A DNA stretch of 64,000 nt from Alsobacter soli (GCF_003004785.1 NZ_PVZS01000001.1:248001-312000); one strand, 5' to 3'. Shown: positions 1-9,245, numbered from the stretch's first letter. Notes: a model not told the origin generated them from the sequence alone. Made by a program: numbers and translations.

Positions 1-1091
1 GCAAAGCGCTCGCCGCCTACCAGCCGCCGCATCCGGGCTATCTGGCCCTCAAGGCCAAGCTGCACGAGATGCGGGAGTCCACCGGCGCGCTGCACCAGCA
101 GCGGGACGAGTTCGAGGGCCCGCCCCTGCGCTACGGCTCGACAGACCCGCGCGTGCCCCTGATCCGCGCCAAGCTGTCCCTGGATCCGAAGCCGGACCAG
201 GCCTACGACGACGAGTTGATCGCCGCGGTGAAGGCCTTTCAGCGGGCCCGGCGCGTGCGCGCCACCGGCATCTTCGACCAGCACACCGCCGATCTTCTGA
301 CCGGCCGCATCCGTTCGAGCTCGTCGAATGTGAGCATGGGCGACGTGATCGCGAACATGGAGCGCTGGCGCTGGCTGCCCCAGGACCTCGGCGAACGCCA
401 CATCGAGGTGAACCTGCCGGAATACACCCTGCGGCTCTACGAGAACGGACAGGTCGTGCACCGCACGCGCGTGGTGGTCGGCAAGGCCACGTCGCCGACG
501 CCGATCTTCTCGCACATGATGGAATACGTCATCGTCAACCCGTCGTGGTACGTGCCGCCGTCCATCATCAAGAACGAGTTCCTGCCCAAGATGGCGCAGG
601 ATCCGAACTATGCGGCCCGCCAGGGCTACGAGGTGATCCGCAAGGGCAACCGCATCTTCGTCAGGCAGCCGCCGGGCGAGCGCAACGCCCTGGGCTTCAT
701 CAAGTTCATGTTCCCCAACCAGCACGCCGTCTACCTGCACGACACCCCGTCTCGCGGCCTGTTCGCCAACGAGAAGCGCGCCTTCAGCCACGGCTGCGTG
801 CGCGTCGAGAACCCGTTCCGGTTGGCTGACTTCGTGCTCGGCGACCAGGGATATGACGAGAAGCGACTGCGGGGGCTCATCGGCAAGGGCGAACGCACGA
901 TCCGGTTCAAACATACCCTGCCGATCCACCTCACCTACTTCACCGTGAGTGTGGACGAAACAGGCCGCCTGGTGCGTCGCGAGGATCTCTACGGGTATGA
1001 CGGGCGGGTCAGGACCGCCCTGGGCCTGGCCTCCGACGGGCGCCGCTTCGCGCACGCCGCCGAGGCGACGCAGGCGCAGCGCCAGCCCTGA
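1..1091 (+). CDS. Murein L,D-transpeptidase (YkuD), 5' partial
   Basis: Periplasmic enzyme that forms or remodels 3-3 cross-links in peptidoglycan. The reading frame is open from base 3 with no stop upstream, so the true start is outside the window; the ATG at 69 is internal. An N-terminal peptidoglycan-binding type-1 domain (about codons 105-300, with a typical AVKAFQRARRVRATG segment) precedes the YkuD catalytic domain. The catalytic signature SHGCVRVENP is present, with the nucleophile Cys codon at 795-797. The PG-binding plus YkuD order is the usual YcbB-like arrangement in alphaproteobacteria. The next gene is another cell-wall enzyme. Confidence 0.93.
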   Translation, partial: KALAAYQPPHPGYLALKAKLHEMRESTGALHQQRDEFEGPPLRYGSTDPRVPLIRAKLSLDPKPDQAYDDELIAAVKAFQRARRVRATGIFDQHTADLLTGRIRSSSSNVSMGDVIANMERWRWLPQDLGERHIEVNLPEYTLRLYENGQVVHRTRVVVGKATSPTPIFSHMMEYVIVNPSWYVPPSIIKNEFLPKMAQDPNYAARQGYEVIRKGNRIFVRQPPGERNALGFIKFMFPNQHAVYLHDTPSRGLFANEKRAFSHGCVRVENPFRLADFVLGDQGYDEKRLRGLIGKGERTIRFKHTLPIHLTYFTVSVDETGRLVRREDLYGYDGRVRTALGLASDGRRFAHAAEATQAQRQP

Positions 1092-1357
1092 GGCCCAACC
1101 TCAAGCATGAACTTGGCTTTGACCACGGTCGACCGCTGTGGTCATCTCTGCTCCCGACCGGCGCCTGGCTGGGCGTGACTCCGGGCTGAGTCGCGCGGGC
1201 GCCAGCGAGCCATGCATCCCTCCTCCTCAAGGGAGGGCGGTGCGGGCGATCGGGGGGCCGTAACGTGGCGTTAATCGTTTTCGGCAACGTTCAATTCATC
1301 ATCCTCGCGGGTTTGGGGCCGATTTGCGCCTCTTCCGAACAACCGATGAGTTGAATC

Positions 1358-3133
1358 GTGCGGTTCCGGTTTGCGTCTCGAGCCGCGGCGTTCGCGTCGC
1401 GTTGGCTGAAGCCGGCCATGCCGGCTATCGCCGCCCTGTCCATCGTGGTGGGAGAGACCGGCGCGGTCGGAAACGCCGAGGCGAACGGCGACACGCGTTC
1501 GCTCAACATCTACCACACGCATTCCAAGGAAACGGCGGTCATCACCTTCAAGCGCAACGGCGTCTTCGACCGTGACGGCCTGGAGAAGCTGAATTGGCTG
1601 CTGCGCGACTGGCGCTTCGACGAGCCGACCAGCATGGACCCCCGGCTGTTCGACATCGTCTGGGAGGTGTACCGCGAAGTCGGCTCCCAGGAGCCCATCC
1701 ACGTCGTTTCGGCCTACCGCGCGCCCGAGACCAACGCGATGCTGCGACGGCGCTCCCGCGCGGTGGCCAAGCACTCCCAGCACATGCTGGGCAAGGCGAT
1801 GGACTTCTACCTGCCCGACGCCTCCATGGCGAAGGTGCGCGAGGTCGGTCTTCGCCTTCAGCGTGGCGGCGTGGGTTACTACCCCAACGCCTACAACCCC
1901 TTCGTTCACCTGGACGCGGGCAGCGTGCGCCATTGGCCGCGCATGAGCCGGGACCAGCTCGCCCGCCTGTTCCCCGACGGCAAGACGGTCCACATCCCGA
2001 TCGACGGCAAGCCCATGCCCGGCTACGAGGAGGCCGCCGCCGAGGTGGTCGCCAACGGCGGCACGGTGTTCGCCTATGCGGGCAATGCCGACGGCGAGGA
2101 GGGCTCCACGCGCGTCGTGACCGCCCGCAAGGGCAAGAGCTTCTTCGCCGCCCTGTTCGGCCTTGGAGGCGAGGACGAAGACGAGGAGACCGCCCAGCCC
2201 GTCCGGGGCCGCGGACGTGGCCCGTCCCGCCCCTCCACGCAGGTCGCCGCCTACGCCCCGGCCACGGCTGAGGATGATCGCTATGTCGCGGTGAATTTTG
2301 GCCGCACCGACCGCGAGCCCGCCCGTCCCGCGCCCCTCTTCGGTCGCCGCCAGCCGGACGCTCCGCCCGCGCCCGCGCCGGTGCAGGTCGCCTCGCTGGG
2401 CCCCATGGGGCCGGCCGGCGCCGCCGTCATCGAGCCGCCGCCCGCGCCGGCCCCCGTTGCGCCGCCAGCGCCTCGCTCCGCCGACGTTCCGCTTCCGGCG
2501 AGCCGCCCCGTCGCTTTGGCCGCCCTTGAGGCCCCAGCCGCGTCCGCGCCGGGCCAGCCCCAGATGGTGTGGCAGGCGGGACCGACCGGCGCGCCGAGCG
2601 CGGTGGAGCCGCGCATCGTGAACCTGCCGCTGCCCCTCGCCCGCCCTGCCGATCTCGGGCCGGCTACGGCCCCCGTCTACGCCAACGTCCCGCTGCCGCC
2701 GGCCCGGCCGGTCGCCCTGGCGTCGCTTGAGCCCATGCTCCCCGCGACCCTCCCGGTCGGGATGCCAAACACGACCCGCGCGGCCGCCGAGGCCCACGCC
2801 CACGGGGCGGCGTCGGCGCGGTCGCCCGAGCCGTCGCGCGCCGAAGCGCCGGCGGACGAGCCGGAAAACACGGCGGCGCTGGACCGCGACGGCCTTCAGG
2901 CCCTCTTCGCGTCCAGCAGCCTGGGCGGCAAGCATCCGGCCGCGCCGCGTCCCGCCTCCGTCAGCACCGCCAAGGCGAAAATCGCTCCCAAGGAGATCCC
3001 CGGCGCCGCCGCGAAGCCGGTCACGACGGTGGCCATGCGCTTCGAGCGGGGGCCCGGTGAACTCAGCGCCGACCGCTTCAGCGGCCCGGCCGTCAAGGCG
3101 GTGCCGCTCGCCCGGTTTTCTCCTGCGCACTGA
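1358..3133 (+). CDS. DUF882/M15-type (MepK/YcbK-like) peptidase with long Pro-rich tail
   Basis: Likely exported zinc D,D/L,D-endopeptidase acting on peptidoglycan. GTG start at 1358; a basic N-terminus and hydrophobic stretch (residues about 18-32) form a signal segment. The DUF882 domain occupies about residues 48-210, with the M15 metal ligands in SQHMLGKAMDF (H142, D149) and FVHLDAG (H184). The remaining roughly 380 residues are Ala/Pro-rich low-complexity sequence, with three or so copies of a motif like VPLPxxRPVALAxLE (near residues 370, 425 and 445). Such tails are seen in rhizobial relatives and are probably cell-wall spanning linkers. The long opposite-strand frame here is a high-GC shadow. 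Confidence 0.88.
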   Translation: MRFRFASRAAAFASRWLKPAMPAIAALSIVVGETGAVGNAEANGDTRSLNIYHTHSKETAVITFKRNGVFDRDGLEKLNWLLRDWRFDEPTSMDPRLFDIVWEVYREVGSQEPIHVVSAYRAPETNAMLRRRSRAVAKHSQHMLGKAMDFYLPDASMAKVREVGLRLQRGGVGYYPNAYNPFVHLDAGSVRHWPRMSRDQLARLFPDGKTVHIPIDGKPMPGYEEAAAEVVANGGTVFAYAGNADGEEGSTRVVTARKGKSFFAALFGLGGEDEDEETAQPVRGRGRGPSRPSTQVAAYAPATAEDDRYVAVNFGRTDREPARPAPLFGRRQPDAPPAPAPVQVASLGPMGPAGAAVIEPPPAPAPVAPPAPRSADVPLPASRPVALAALEAPAASAPGQPQMVWQAGPTGAPSAVEPRIVNLPLPLARPADLGPATAPVYANVPLPPARPVALASLEPMLPATLPVGMPNTTRAAAEAHAHGAASARSPEPSRAEAPADEPENTAALDRDGLQALFASSSLGGKHPAAPRPASVSTAKAKIAPKEIPGAAAKPVTTVAMRFERGPGELSADRFSGPAVKAVPLARFSPAH

Positions 3134-3284
3134 ACGCGGCGCTTCGGACCCCGCGTAACTCGGAACCGCCGAACTTGCGCCCTGTCAGGGCGCGGGCTCC
3201 GGGCTGGGCCAAGCTGAAGGCGGCTGGCTCACAGGCCGCAACCGCGGGCTTCCAAAACGAGGCCAGCCGAGGAGGAGCCTTGTC

Positions 3285-3488
3285 ATGCAAAGCCTGATGC
3301 TCGCCGGAGGCCTCGCGCTCGCCGCCTTCGCGGCGGTTTTGTTCGCCACCCCGACGCCGGCCGAGGCTGTCGTCTGCGCGAAAGGCGTGTATCGCGCCGG
3401 ATGCGCGGGTCCTCGCGGCGCCGCGGTCGCCACGCGTCCGCCCGTTCGTTGCTATTATCGCGCCGGGCGGCGGGTCTGCGCCCGTTGA
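3285..3488 (+). CDS. Small secreted Cys/Arg-rich protein
   Basis: 67-residue protein with a clear Sec signal peptide (hydrophobic run, cleavage probable after PAEA near residue 28), leaving a mature peptide of about 39 residues with four Cys, several Arg and an RCYYRAGRRVCAR end. A GGAGGAG Shine-Dalgarno lies 9 bases before the ATG, which supports translation. Four cysteines suggest two disulfides in the periplasm. I do not recognise a named family; similar tiny secreted proteins are common in Hyphomicrobiales. It converges with gapR, with 12 bases between the stops. Confidence 0.7.
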   Translation: MQSLMLAGGLALAAFAAVLFATPTPAEAVVCAKGVYRAGCAGPRGAAVATRPPVRCYYRAGRRVCAR

Positions 3489-3500
3489 GGGCTGCGCCCC

Positions 3501-3740
3501 TCAGGCCATGCCGAGCGCTTCGAGGTAGAGCTCCATGATGGCCTCTTCCTCCTTGCGCTCCGCATGGTCCTTTTTCCGCAGCGCGACGATCTTGCGGATG
3601 ATCTTGGTGTCGAAGCCGTTGCCCTTGGCTTCGCCATAGACGTCCTTGATGTCCTCGCTGAGGGCCTTCTTTTCTTCCTCGAGGCGCTCGATGCGCTCGA
3701 TGATGGCCTTCAGCTGGTCGGCCGCGATCGAATTGTCCAT
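3501..3740 (-). CDS. gapR: GapR family nucleoid-associated protein (DUF2312)
   Basis: 79-residue protein matching GapR/DUF2312 along its length. It starts [20 protein letters not shown], has a long charged helix [20 protein letters not shown], then [19 protein letters not shown] and a short C-terminal helix. In Caulobacter GapR clamps overtwisted AT-rich DNA ahead of replication forks and highly transcribed genes and aids type II topoisomerases. The length and the helix-turn-helix-like middle are canonical, so the start is secure. It is encoded singly, divergent from nothing and convergent with the small secreted protein. Confidence 0.95.
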   Translation of the reverse strand: MDNSIAADQLKAIIERIERLEEEKKALSEDIKDVYGEAKGNGFDTKIIRKIVALRKKDHAERKEEEAIMELYLEALGMA

Positions 3741-3864
3741 GGAGAGCCCGCCTCGTCAGAATCGGCTTGAGAAATTCGCGCGAGGGTTTCGGCCATGGGG
3801 CCGCCCCGGTCAAGGCCGCGGCGAAGCCCCCTGTGGAACGCGGGCAAAACCTCGCCGCGCCCCG

Positions 3865-4704
3865 TCAGATGCTGGGGCTCGGCTCCGGCGCGAACGCCGC
3901 GCGATGGCGGCTCGCCGTGCGCGTGGGATGCATGGCGACGCGGTGCGTCTCGGGCTCCGCCAGGATCGGGAGCAGCGCGGCCGCGATCCGCTCCGCCCAT
4001 TCGGCCTGCCCCTCTTCCCCGCCGATCAGGTCCTGCCGGACCTCCAGGAGCGCGTTGGCGAGCCCGCGCGCGGTGGCGTGGCGGTTGACCGTGTCCCCCG
4101 CGAGCGCGCCGTCATAGGGCTCATTGTCGCCGACCAGGAGGGCCTTGTCCGCCGCGAGCGCCTCGATCAGGGGCAAGGCCAGCCGCGGGTCGGCGTCCCA
4201 CAGCACCGTGACATGCCACGGCCGCGGCACGCCCTTCCAGGCCGGCGTGAACGAGTGCATCGACACGACCGCCGGCGGATTGCCGGACGCCAGCGCCTCC
4301 TCGATGACCCGCCCGACGGCGTTGTCGTAGGGGCGGTAGAAGCGCGCCAGCCGGCGTTCCACCTCCGCCCGATCGGCCCTGGCGTTGCCCGGAACCACGG
4401 CCCCGTCGGACAGGCGCATCACCAGGGTGGGGTCGTCCTCTCCCCGGTTCGGATCGATCAGCAGCCGCGAGAAGTGGCTGAGCACTGCGGGACAGCCCAG
4501 GATCTCCGCCATCCGGCGCGTCACGCCCGCAATGCCGATGTCGTAGGCGATGTGCCGCTCCAGTTCGGCGGGCGGCAGGCCGAGCGAGCCGTATTCTTCC
4601 GGAATGTGGTTGGAGGCGTGGTCGCAGAGAAGAACCACGCCGCAGGCGGGATCGCCGGGAATGACGACGGGCTGTTCGATGAGCGCAATGGGCGGGGCGG
4701 TCAT
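3865..4704 (-). CDS. N-formylglutamate amidohydrolase family protein
   Basis: 279-residue hydrolase of the FGase (HutG/DUF1537-unrelated, PF05013) family. The conserved opening VVLLCDHASNHIPEEYGSLG and the SMHSFTP motif (near residue 130) are family metal/substrate signatures. The family deformylates N-formylglutamate in histidine breakdown, but many members have no tested substrate. ATG at 4704 is preferred over an in-frame upstream codon because homology begins a few residues later (MTAPPIALIEQPV). No hut genes are nearby. A second, clearly different family member is encoded at 37216-38106. Confidence 0.85.
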   Translation of the reverse strand: MTAPPIALIEQPVVIPGDPACGVVLLCDHASNHIPEEYGSLGLPPAELERHIAYDIGIAGVTRRMAEILGCPAVLSHFSRLLIDPNRGEDDPTLVMRLSDGAVVPGNARADRAEVERRLARFYRPYDNAVGRVIEEALASGNPPAVVSMHSFTPAWKGVPRPWHVTVLWDADPRLALPLIEALAADKALLVGDNEPYDGALAGDTVNRHATARGLANALLEVRQDLIGGEEGQAEWAERIAAALLPILAEPETHRVAMHPTRTASRHRAAFAPEPSPSI

Positions 4705-4796
4705 GCGGGCTTCCCAGGAACGGCGCAACCATAGTGACGGGCCGGGCGAACTGCCATAGGACTGTGGCGCATTCCCGCCATGACGCATGCGCCTCC

Positions 4797-5729
4797 ATGA
4801 CCTCGCCCGACATCGCACGCCCGGCCGCGACGGCCCCCGACGCCGCTTCCGGGCGCGCCGGCGCTCTCTCCGCCCTCGTCGGCGGCGCCCTCGCCATGGG
4901 GATCTCGCCCGTCTTCGTGCGCCTGGCGCAGGACGCCGGCGTCGGGCCTTTCGCCTCCGCGTTCTGGCGGGTCGCCTTGGCTTTGCCCGTGCTCTACGCC
5001 TGGGCGCGGCTGGAGGAGCGCGCGGCCGGAGCCGGCGCGAAACCTACCTTCACGCGCCCTGCGGTCGTGTCAGGCCTCCTGTTCGCCGGGGACCTCCTGT
5101 TCTGGCATGTGTCGATCCTGCAGACGACCATCGCCAACGCCACCTTCTTCGCCACCACCGCGCCGATCTGGGTGGTGCTGTTCTCCTGGGCCGTGCTGAA
5201 GCAGCGCATCCGCCGCGAGATCCTGGCCGGGGTCGCGCTGTGCCTCCTGGGCGGCGTGGCGCTGATCGGGCATTCCCTGCAGGTGGACCCAGCCAAGCTG
5301 CGCGGCGACCTGTTCGGCCTCGCCACTGCGGTCTTCTTCGGCCTGTATTTCATCGCCGTGCAGGCGGCCCGCGCCCATGCGGGCGCGGCGCGAGTGACCT
5401 TCGCGCTGTCCTGCGTCACCGCCCTCATCCTGCTCGGCGTCGCGCTGCTCGCGGGGGACGCCCTGTGGCCCAGGACAGCGGCCGGCGCCTTGGCGCTCCT
5501 GGGCATGTCCTGGCTCAGCCATGCGGGCGGCCAGGGCTTGCTCTCCGTCGCGCTCGGCCGCCTGCCGGCGGTGTTCTCCTCCCTGGTGATCTTCCTGGAA
5601 GCGATTGCGGCCGCCATCGTGGCGTGGATCGCGCTAGGCGAAGCGCTCACGGTGGCGCAATCTCTGGGCGGCGCCCTGATCCTGCTCGGGATCTGGATCG
5701 CCCGGCCGCGGGAGGCGGCCAAGCCATAA
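4797..5729 (+). CDS. DMT-family transporter (EamA x2)
   Basis: 310-residue inner-membrane protein with about ten predicted transmembrane helices arranged as two EamA repeats (about residues 25-155 and 170-305), the usual drug/metabolite exporter layout. Typical helices include GALAMGISPVFVRLAQDAGV at the start and the closing GGALILLGIWIA. ATG at 4797 (MTSPDIARP) is chosen because the upstream in-frame extension is arginine/histidine-rich and overlaps the divergent gene's promoter. The substrate cannot be read from sequence. The glycerate kinase follows after 29 bases and may be co-transcribed. Confidence 0.88.
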   Translation: MTSPDIARPAATAPDAASGRAGALSALVGGALAMGISPVFVRLAQDAGVGPFASAFWRVALALPVLYAWARLEERAAGAGAKPTFTRPAVVSGLLFAGDLLFWHVSILQTTIANATFFATTAPIWVVLFSWAVLKQRIRREILAGVALCLLGGVALIGHSLQVDPAKLRGDLFGLATAVFFGLYFIAVQAARAHAGAARVTFALSCVTALILLGVALLAGDALWPRTAAGALALLGMSWLSHAGGQGLLSVALGRLPAVFSSLVIFLEAIAAAIVAWIALGEALTVAQSLGGALILLGIWIARPREAAKP

Positions 5730-5758
5730 GCACGACAAGAACACGGGAAGGAAACTCC

Positions 5759-7051
5759 ATGGGCGACGCCGCCGAGACCCGCGCCACGCTGCGCGCCATC
5801 TTTGACGCCGCTGTGCGCGCCGCCCACCCGAGCGACTGCCTGCCGAGCTATCTGCCAGAGCCGCCCGCCAACGGCCGCGTGATCATCCTCGCCGCCGGCA
5901 AGGCGGCCGCCAGCATGACGGCGGCCGCGGAGCGCTTCTACATGGACGAGCGCGGCCTGGACGACTCCCGCCTCACCGGCCTGGCCGTCACCCGCATCGG
6001 CTACGCCGAGCCGACCCACGCGGTCGAAGTGGTGGAGGCTGGCCATCCTCTCCCGGACGAAGCCGGCCTGGCGGCGGCCCGCCGCACCCTGGCGCTCGCC
6101 CAGGAGGCGGGGCCGAACGACGTCGTGCTGGCCCTGATCTCCGGCGGCGGGTCCGCCAATTGGATCGCTCCGGCGGGCGCGTTGACGTTGGCCGAGAAGC
6201 AGGGCCTCACCCGCGCCCTGCTGCGCTCGGGCGCCAACATCGGCGAGATCAACACGCTGCGGAAGCGCCTGTCCCTGATGAAGGGCGGCCGCCTCGCCCG
6301 CCTCGCCGCGCCCGCTCGGCTGGTGACGCTCGCCATTTCCGACGTGCCCGGCGACGACCCGTCCACCATCGCGTCCGGCCCGACCGTCCCTGACCCCACC
6401 ACCATGGCGGACGCCCGAGCCGTAGTGGCGAAGTACAAGCTCGAACTGCCCCAGGCCGCCCGGGCGCTGCTGGACGACGACGCCAACGAGACGCCCAAGG
6501 CCGGGGATCCGGCTTTCGAGCGTGCGGAGTTCCACATCGTGGCCACGCCGGCGAAGTCGCTGGAAGCGGCCGCCGAGGCCGCCCGGGCGGCGGGCTATGA
6601 CCCGATTCCGCTCGGCGCGGACCTGGAGGGCGAGGCGCGCGAGGTTGCGGCCGAGCACGCCGCTATGGCGCGCCGCCTCAAGGCGGAGGGACGCCGCGTT
6701 GCGCTGTTGTCGGGCGGCGAACTCACCGTCACCATCAAGGGCGATGGCCGCGGCGGCCCCAATCAGGAATACGCCCTCGCGCTGGCCCTGGCGCTCGACG
6801 GCGAGCCTGGGATCGCCGCCTTGGCGGGCGACACGGATGGCACCGATGGCGGCGCCGGCAAGGCGGACGACCCGGCCGGCGCGGTCGTGGACGCGACCAC
6901 CCTCGCCCGCGCCCGGGAAGCCGGCCTGGAGCCCGCAGCGTTCCTGGCGAACAACGATTCGACCGGCTTCTTCGAGAAGCTCGGCGACCTGCTGAAGCCC
7001 GGCCCCACCCGAACCAACGTCAACGACCTGCGCGTCATCCTGGTTGGTTGA
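5759..7051 (+). CDS. gckA: Glycerate 2-kinase, MOFRL family
   Basis: 430-residue kinase that phosphorylates D-glycerate to 2-phosphoglycerate, as in the serine cycle or tartrate/glyoxylate routes. The N-terminal DUF4147 domain shows LALISGGGSANWIAPAGALT and the run GANIGEINTLRKRLSLMKGG followed by SDVPGDDPSTIASGPTVPDP. The C-terminal MOFRL domain has GGPNQEYALALALAL and AGDTDGTDGGAGKADDPAGA. A GGAAGGAAA ribosome-binding site precedes the ATG. In methylotrophic relatives gckA serves the serine cycle; no other serine-cycle gene is in this window, so the pathway here is unproven. Confidence 0.9.
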   Translation: MGDAAETRATLRAIFDAAVRAAHPSDCLPSYLPEPPANGRVIILAAGKAAASMTAAAERFYMDERGLDDSRLTGLAVTRIGYAEPTHAVEVVEAGHPLPDEAGLAAARRTLALAQEAGPNDVVLALISGGGSANWIAPAGALTLAEKQGLTRALLRSGANIGEINTLRKRLSLMKGGRLARLAAPARLVTLAISDVPGDDPSTIASGPTVPDPTTMADARAVVAKYKLELPQAARALLDDDANETPKAGDPAFERAEFHIVATPAKSLEAAAEAARAAGYDPIPLGADLEGEAREVAAEHAAMARRLKAEGRRVALLSGGELTVTIKGDGRGGPNQEYALALALALDGEPGIAALAGDTDGTDGGAGKADDPAGAVVDATTLARAREAGLEPAAFLANNDSTGFFEKLGDLLKPGPTRTNVNDLRVILVG

Positions 7052-7114
7052 CAGCAGGGGCGCCGGCTCGCCAAATCGCGGGCGACTCACCTCCTATGGA
7101 TTGCCCAATCGCCG

Positions 7115-7564
7115 ATGTCGTTCCGCCTGCCCGCGCTGCTCGCCGCCGCGTTCGTCTCCAGCATGGCCTGCGCGGCGCCCGCCCGGGCGGACCTGCGCCT
7201 GTGCAACCTCACCCAGAGCCGAGTCGGCGTGGCGCTGGGCTATCGCGACGCCCAGGGCTGGCTGTCCGAAGGCTGGTGGAACCTGAAGCCGAACGAGTGC
7301 GAGACCATGCTCAAAGGCGGGCTAGCGGCGCGCTTCTACTACATCTACGCCCAGGACTATGACCGCGGCGGCGAATGGGGCGGCAAGACCTTCATGTGCA
7401 CCCGCGACAAGGAGTTCACGGTCCGCGGCGTGGAGGACTGCCTGGCCCGCGGCTTCGACCGCGTCGGCTTTTTCGAGATCGACACAGGCGAGCAGAAGAA
7501 CTGGACGGTGCAGCTCACGGACCCCAGCCGGGGTTCGCCGTCGACGCCTCCCAAGTCCCCCTGA
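7115..7564 (+). CDS. Secreted DUF1036 protein
   Basis: 149 residues with a Sec signal peptide (MSFRLPALLAAAFVSSMACA, cleavage after ARA near residue 26). The mature part matches DUF1036: LRLCNLTQSRVGVALGYRD, WWNLKPNECETML, and a Cys-containing KTFMCTRDKEFTVRGVEDC segment, ending in a polar Ser/Pro tail. DUF1036 proteins are small periplasmic or outer-envelope proteins of unknown function, common in alphaproteobacteria. Four Cys in the mature part could form two disulfides. Confidence 0.85.
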   Translation: MSFRLPALLAAAFVSSMACAAPARADLRLCNLTQSRVGVALGYRDAQGWLSEGWWNLKPNECETMLKGGLAARFYYIYAQDYDRGGEWGGKTFMCTRDKEFTVRGVEDCLARGFDRVGFFEIDTGEQKNWTVQLTDPSRGSPSTPPKSP

Positions 7565-7584
7565 CACGCATGTCGCGCTGACCG

Positions 7585-8565
7585 CTATTCCGCGGCCTGA
7601 GCGAGGCGTCGCGCCTCGGCGGAAACCCTGTCGATCTCGCCCAGGACGAGGTCGGTCTCCGCATGGTGCGGCATGTGGCCGACGCCGGGCAGCAGGATCA
7701 GCCTGGACCCGGCGATCTGCCGGTTGATCGCCACCGAATGCAGCACCGGCGAGACGATCTTGTCCGCCTCCCCGTGCAGGATGCTGGTCGGGACCGTGAT
7801 CTCGCCGTACCGTTGGCTCTGCCGTTTGAGGAAGGCGTTCAGGTCCGTGAGATCCTCGGCGTTGGCCTGGAACTCGGCCGGACGCAGCAGGAGGCGCACC
7901 GCCGTGCGCTCGGCGTAGCCACGGGGCGGGTCGTTGGGCGCGAACACCGCCCTGATGCCGGCGTCGAGAGCCAGCGCCGTGGCGGGCGTGGCCACTGTAT
8001 GCGTGAAGATCGGCGCGAAACGGTCATCCGACGCCGCCGTGTTGTACCAGGCCACGCCGCCCCTCCACGGATGGGTGGCCCCTGCCAGCAGAACGAGCCC
8101 GCTGACGAGGTCCTTGTGATCGAGGGCCAGGGCGGTGGCGAGCGCGCCGGACCATGAGTGCCCCACGACGACGGCGCGATGGATCCCGAGGCCCGACAAG
8201 GCCTCCCGGATGACCGCGGCCTGCCGGGCCGGAGACGAGTCGGCTCGCTTGCCAGGCCGATCGGTCCAGCCGTGGCCAGGGCGGTCCACCGCGATGACGC
8301 GATAGCGATCCGCGAGCCGGTCGCCCAGGGCCATCATCATGTCGCCGGAGTTCGCCGAAGCGCCATGCAGCAGCAGCACCGTCCCGGCGGGGGCCCGCCC
8401 TTCCGGCGCGCGGTCGATCAGGTGGACGCGCCCGCCGGTCACGGGAACGAAGCGGCCCCGCGGCGGGTAGCGCCGGTCCAGCACGCTGGTGAGCGCGATG
8501 GAGCCAATGGCCGACGTCAGGGCGACGCCGGCCGTGAGGGTCAACGCGAAGGCGGCGCGGTTCAT
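7585..8565 (-). CDS. Alpha/beta hydrolase with N-terminal membrane anchor
   Basis: 326 residues. An N-terminal hydrophobic helix (about residues 5-27) is followed by an alpha/beta-hydrolase fold. The oxyanion motif LLHGASANSG, the nucleophile elbow VVGHSWSGALA and the late catalytic His in LLPGVGHMPHH are visible. The family includes esterases, lipases and haloperoxidase-like enzymes; the substrate cannot be inferred. The anchor suggests membrane attachment or export. Convergent with the DUF1036 gene (stops 20 bases apart). Confidence 0.85.
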   Translation of the reverse strand: MNRAAFALTLTAGVALTSAIGSIALTSVLDRRYPPRGRFVPVTGGRVHLIDRAPEGRAPAGTVLLLHGASANSGDMMMALGDRLADRYRVIAVDRPGHGWTDRPGKRADSSPARQAAVIREALSGLGIHRAVVVGHSWSGALATALALDHKDLVSGLVLLAGATHPWRGGVAWYNTAASDDRFAPIFTHTVATPATALALDAGIRAVFAPNDPPRGYAERTAVRLLLRPAEFQANAEDLTDLNAFLKRQSQRYGEITVPTSILHGEADKIVSPVLHSVAINRQIAGSRLILLPGVGHMPHHAETDLVLGEIDRVSAEARRLAQAAE

Positions 8566-8648
8566 GCGGGGAAGGTCTCCTGCTTTGAACCGCTTACGCG
8601 CGAGCGGCGCGGAGGTTCAGTCCGGCGCGACCGCAAAGTGACGCAGGG

Positions 8649-9245
8649 TCACAGGTCGGTCTCGCCCACCTCGGGCTCCAGGTGCTCGACCTGGCGTTTC
8701 ACATCCGCCAGGAACGGGTTCACGGCCAGCGCCCGCTTGAACACGTCGTAGGCCTTCTTCCGGTCCCCGTTCGCCTGCAGGATGATTCCGAGGCCGGAGA
8801 GCGCCCCGAAATGCCGTGGCTCCAGGGCCAGCGTTTCGCGCAGGTCCGCCATGGAGCGCGTGACGTCGCCCATCATGTAGAACACGGTCGCACGCTTGTT
8901 CCACGCCTCGGCCCACTTGGGCTCGAGGGCGATCACGCGATCCAGAAGCTCGATGGAGAGCGCGGGATCCTGCTCGGCAACGTCCATGGCGCGACTGAAG
9001 AGGAGGTCGGCCGTATCGCTGCCAGAGCGCATCCAGCGGCGCTGGATGCTGGCGACGATGCCCTTGGCCTCGCTCTCGTCCTTTGTCCTGGCGAGCCGCT
9101 CGTAGAGGTCGTCCAGCGTCGCGGCCCGGGGCGGCGGCGCCTTGCCTTCCCTGGCGTGCGCGGGCGGCTGTTGCGCCGCAAGAACCGGCCCGCCAAGGAC
9201 GGCGAGGCCCAACCCGACGCAGAGGGCGATCCGGAACGCGCACAT
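8649..9245 (-). CDS. Periplasmic tetratricopeptide-repeat protein
   Basis: 198 residues with a signal peptide (MCAFRIALCVGLGLAVLGGP, cleavage around AAQ). About three TPR units can be seen, for example ELLDRVIALEPKWAEAWNKR, FYMMGDVTRSMADLRETLAL and KKAYDVFKRALAVNPFLADV. Single-gene TPR proteins of this size are frequent in Hyphomicrobiales and act as protein-protein scaffolds; no partner is evident. The stop is followed after about 80 bases by the alpha/beta-hydrolase start, so the two may share a transcript. Confidence 0.85.
   Translation of the reverse strand: MCAFRIALCVGLGLAVLGGPVLAAQQPPAHAREGKAPPPRAATLDDLYERLARTKDESEAKGIVASIQRRWMRSGSDTADLLFSRAMDVAEQDPALSIELLDRVIALEPKWAEAWNKRATVFYMMGDVTRSMADLRETLALEPRHFGALSGLGIILQANGDRKKAYDVFKRALAVNPFLADVKRQVEHLEPEVGETDL

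Noticed and set aside
1218..1237. CCCTCC...GGAGGG hairpin after the YkuD gene as terminator
   Set aside because: Six-base arms and no T-tract; too weak to call, although it lies in the expected place.
4994..7090. 698-residue minus-strand frame
   Set aside because: Covers EamA and glycerate kinase genes on the opposite strand; no recognisable domain and arginine/glycine-rich shadow composition.
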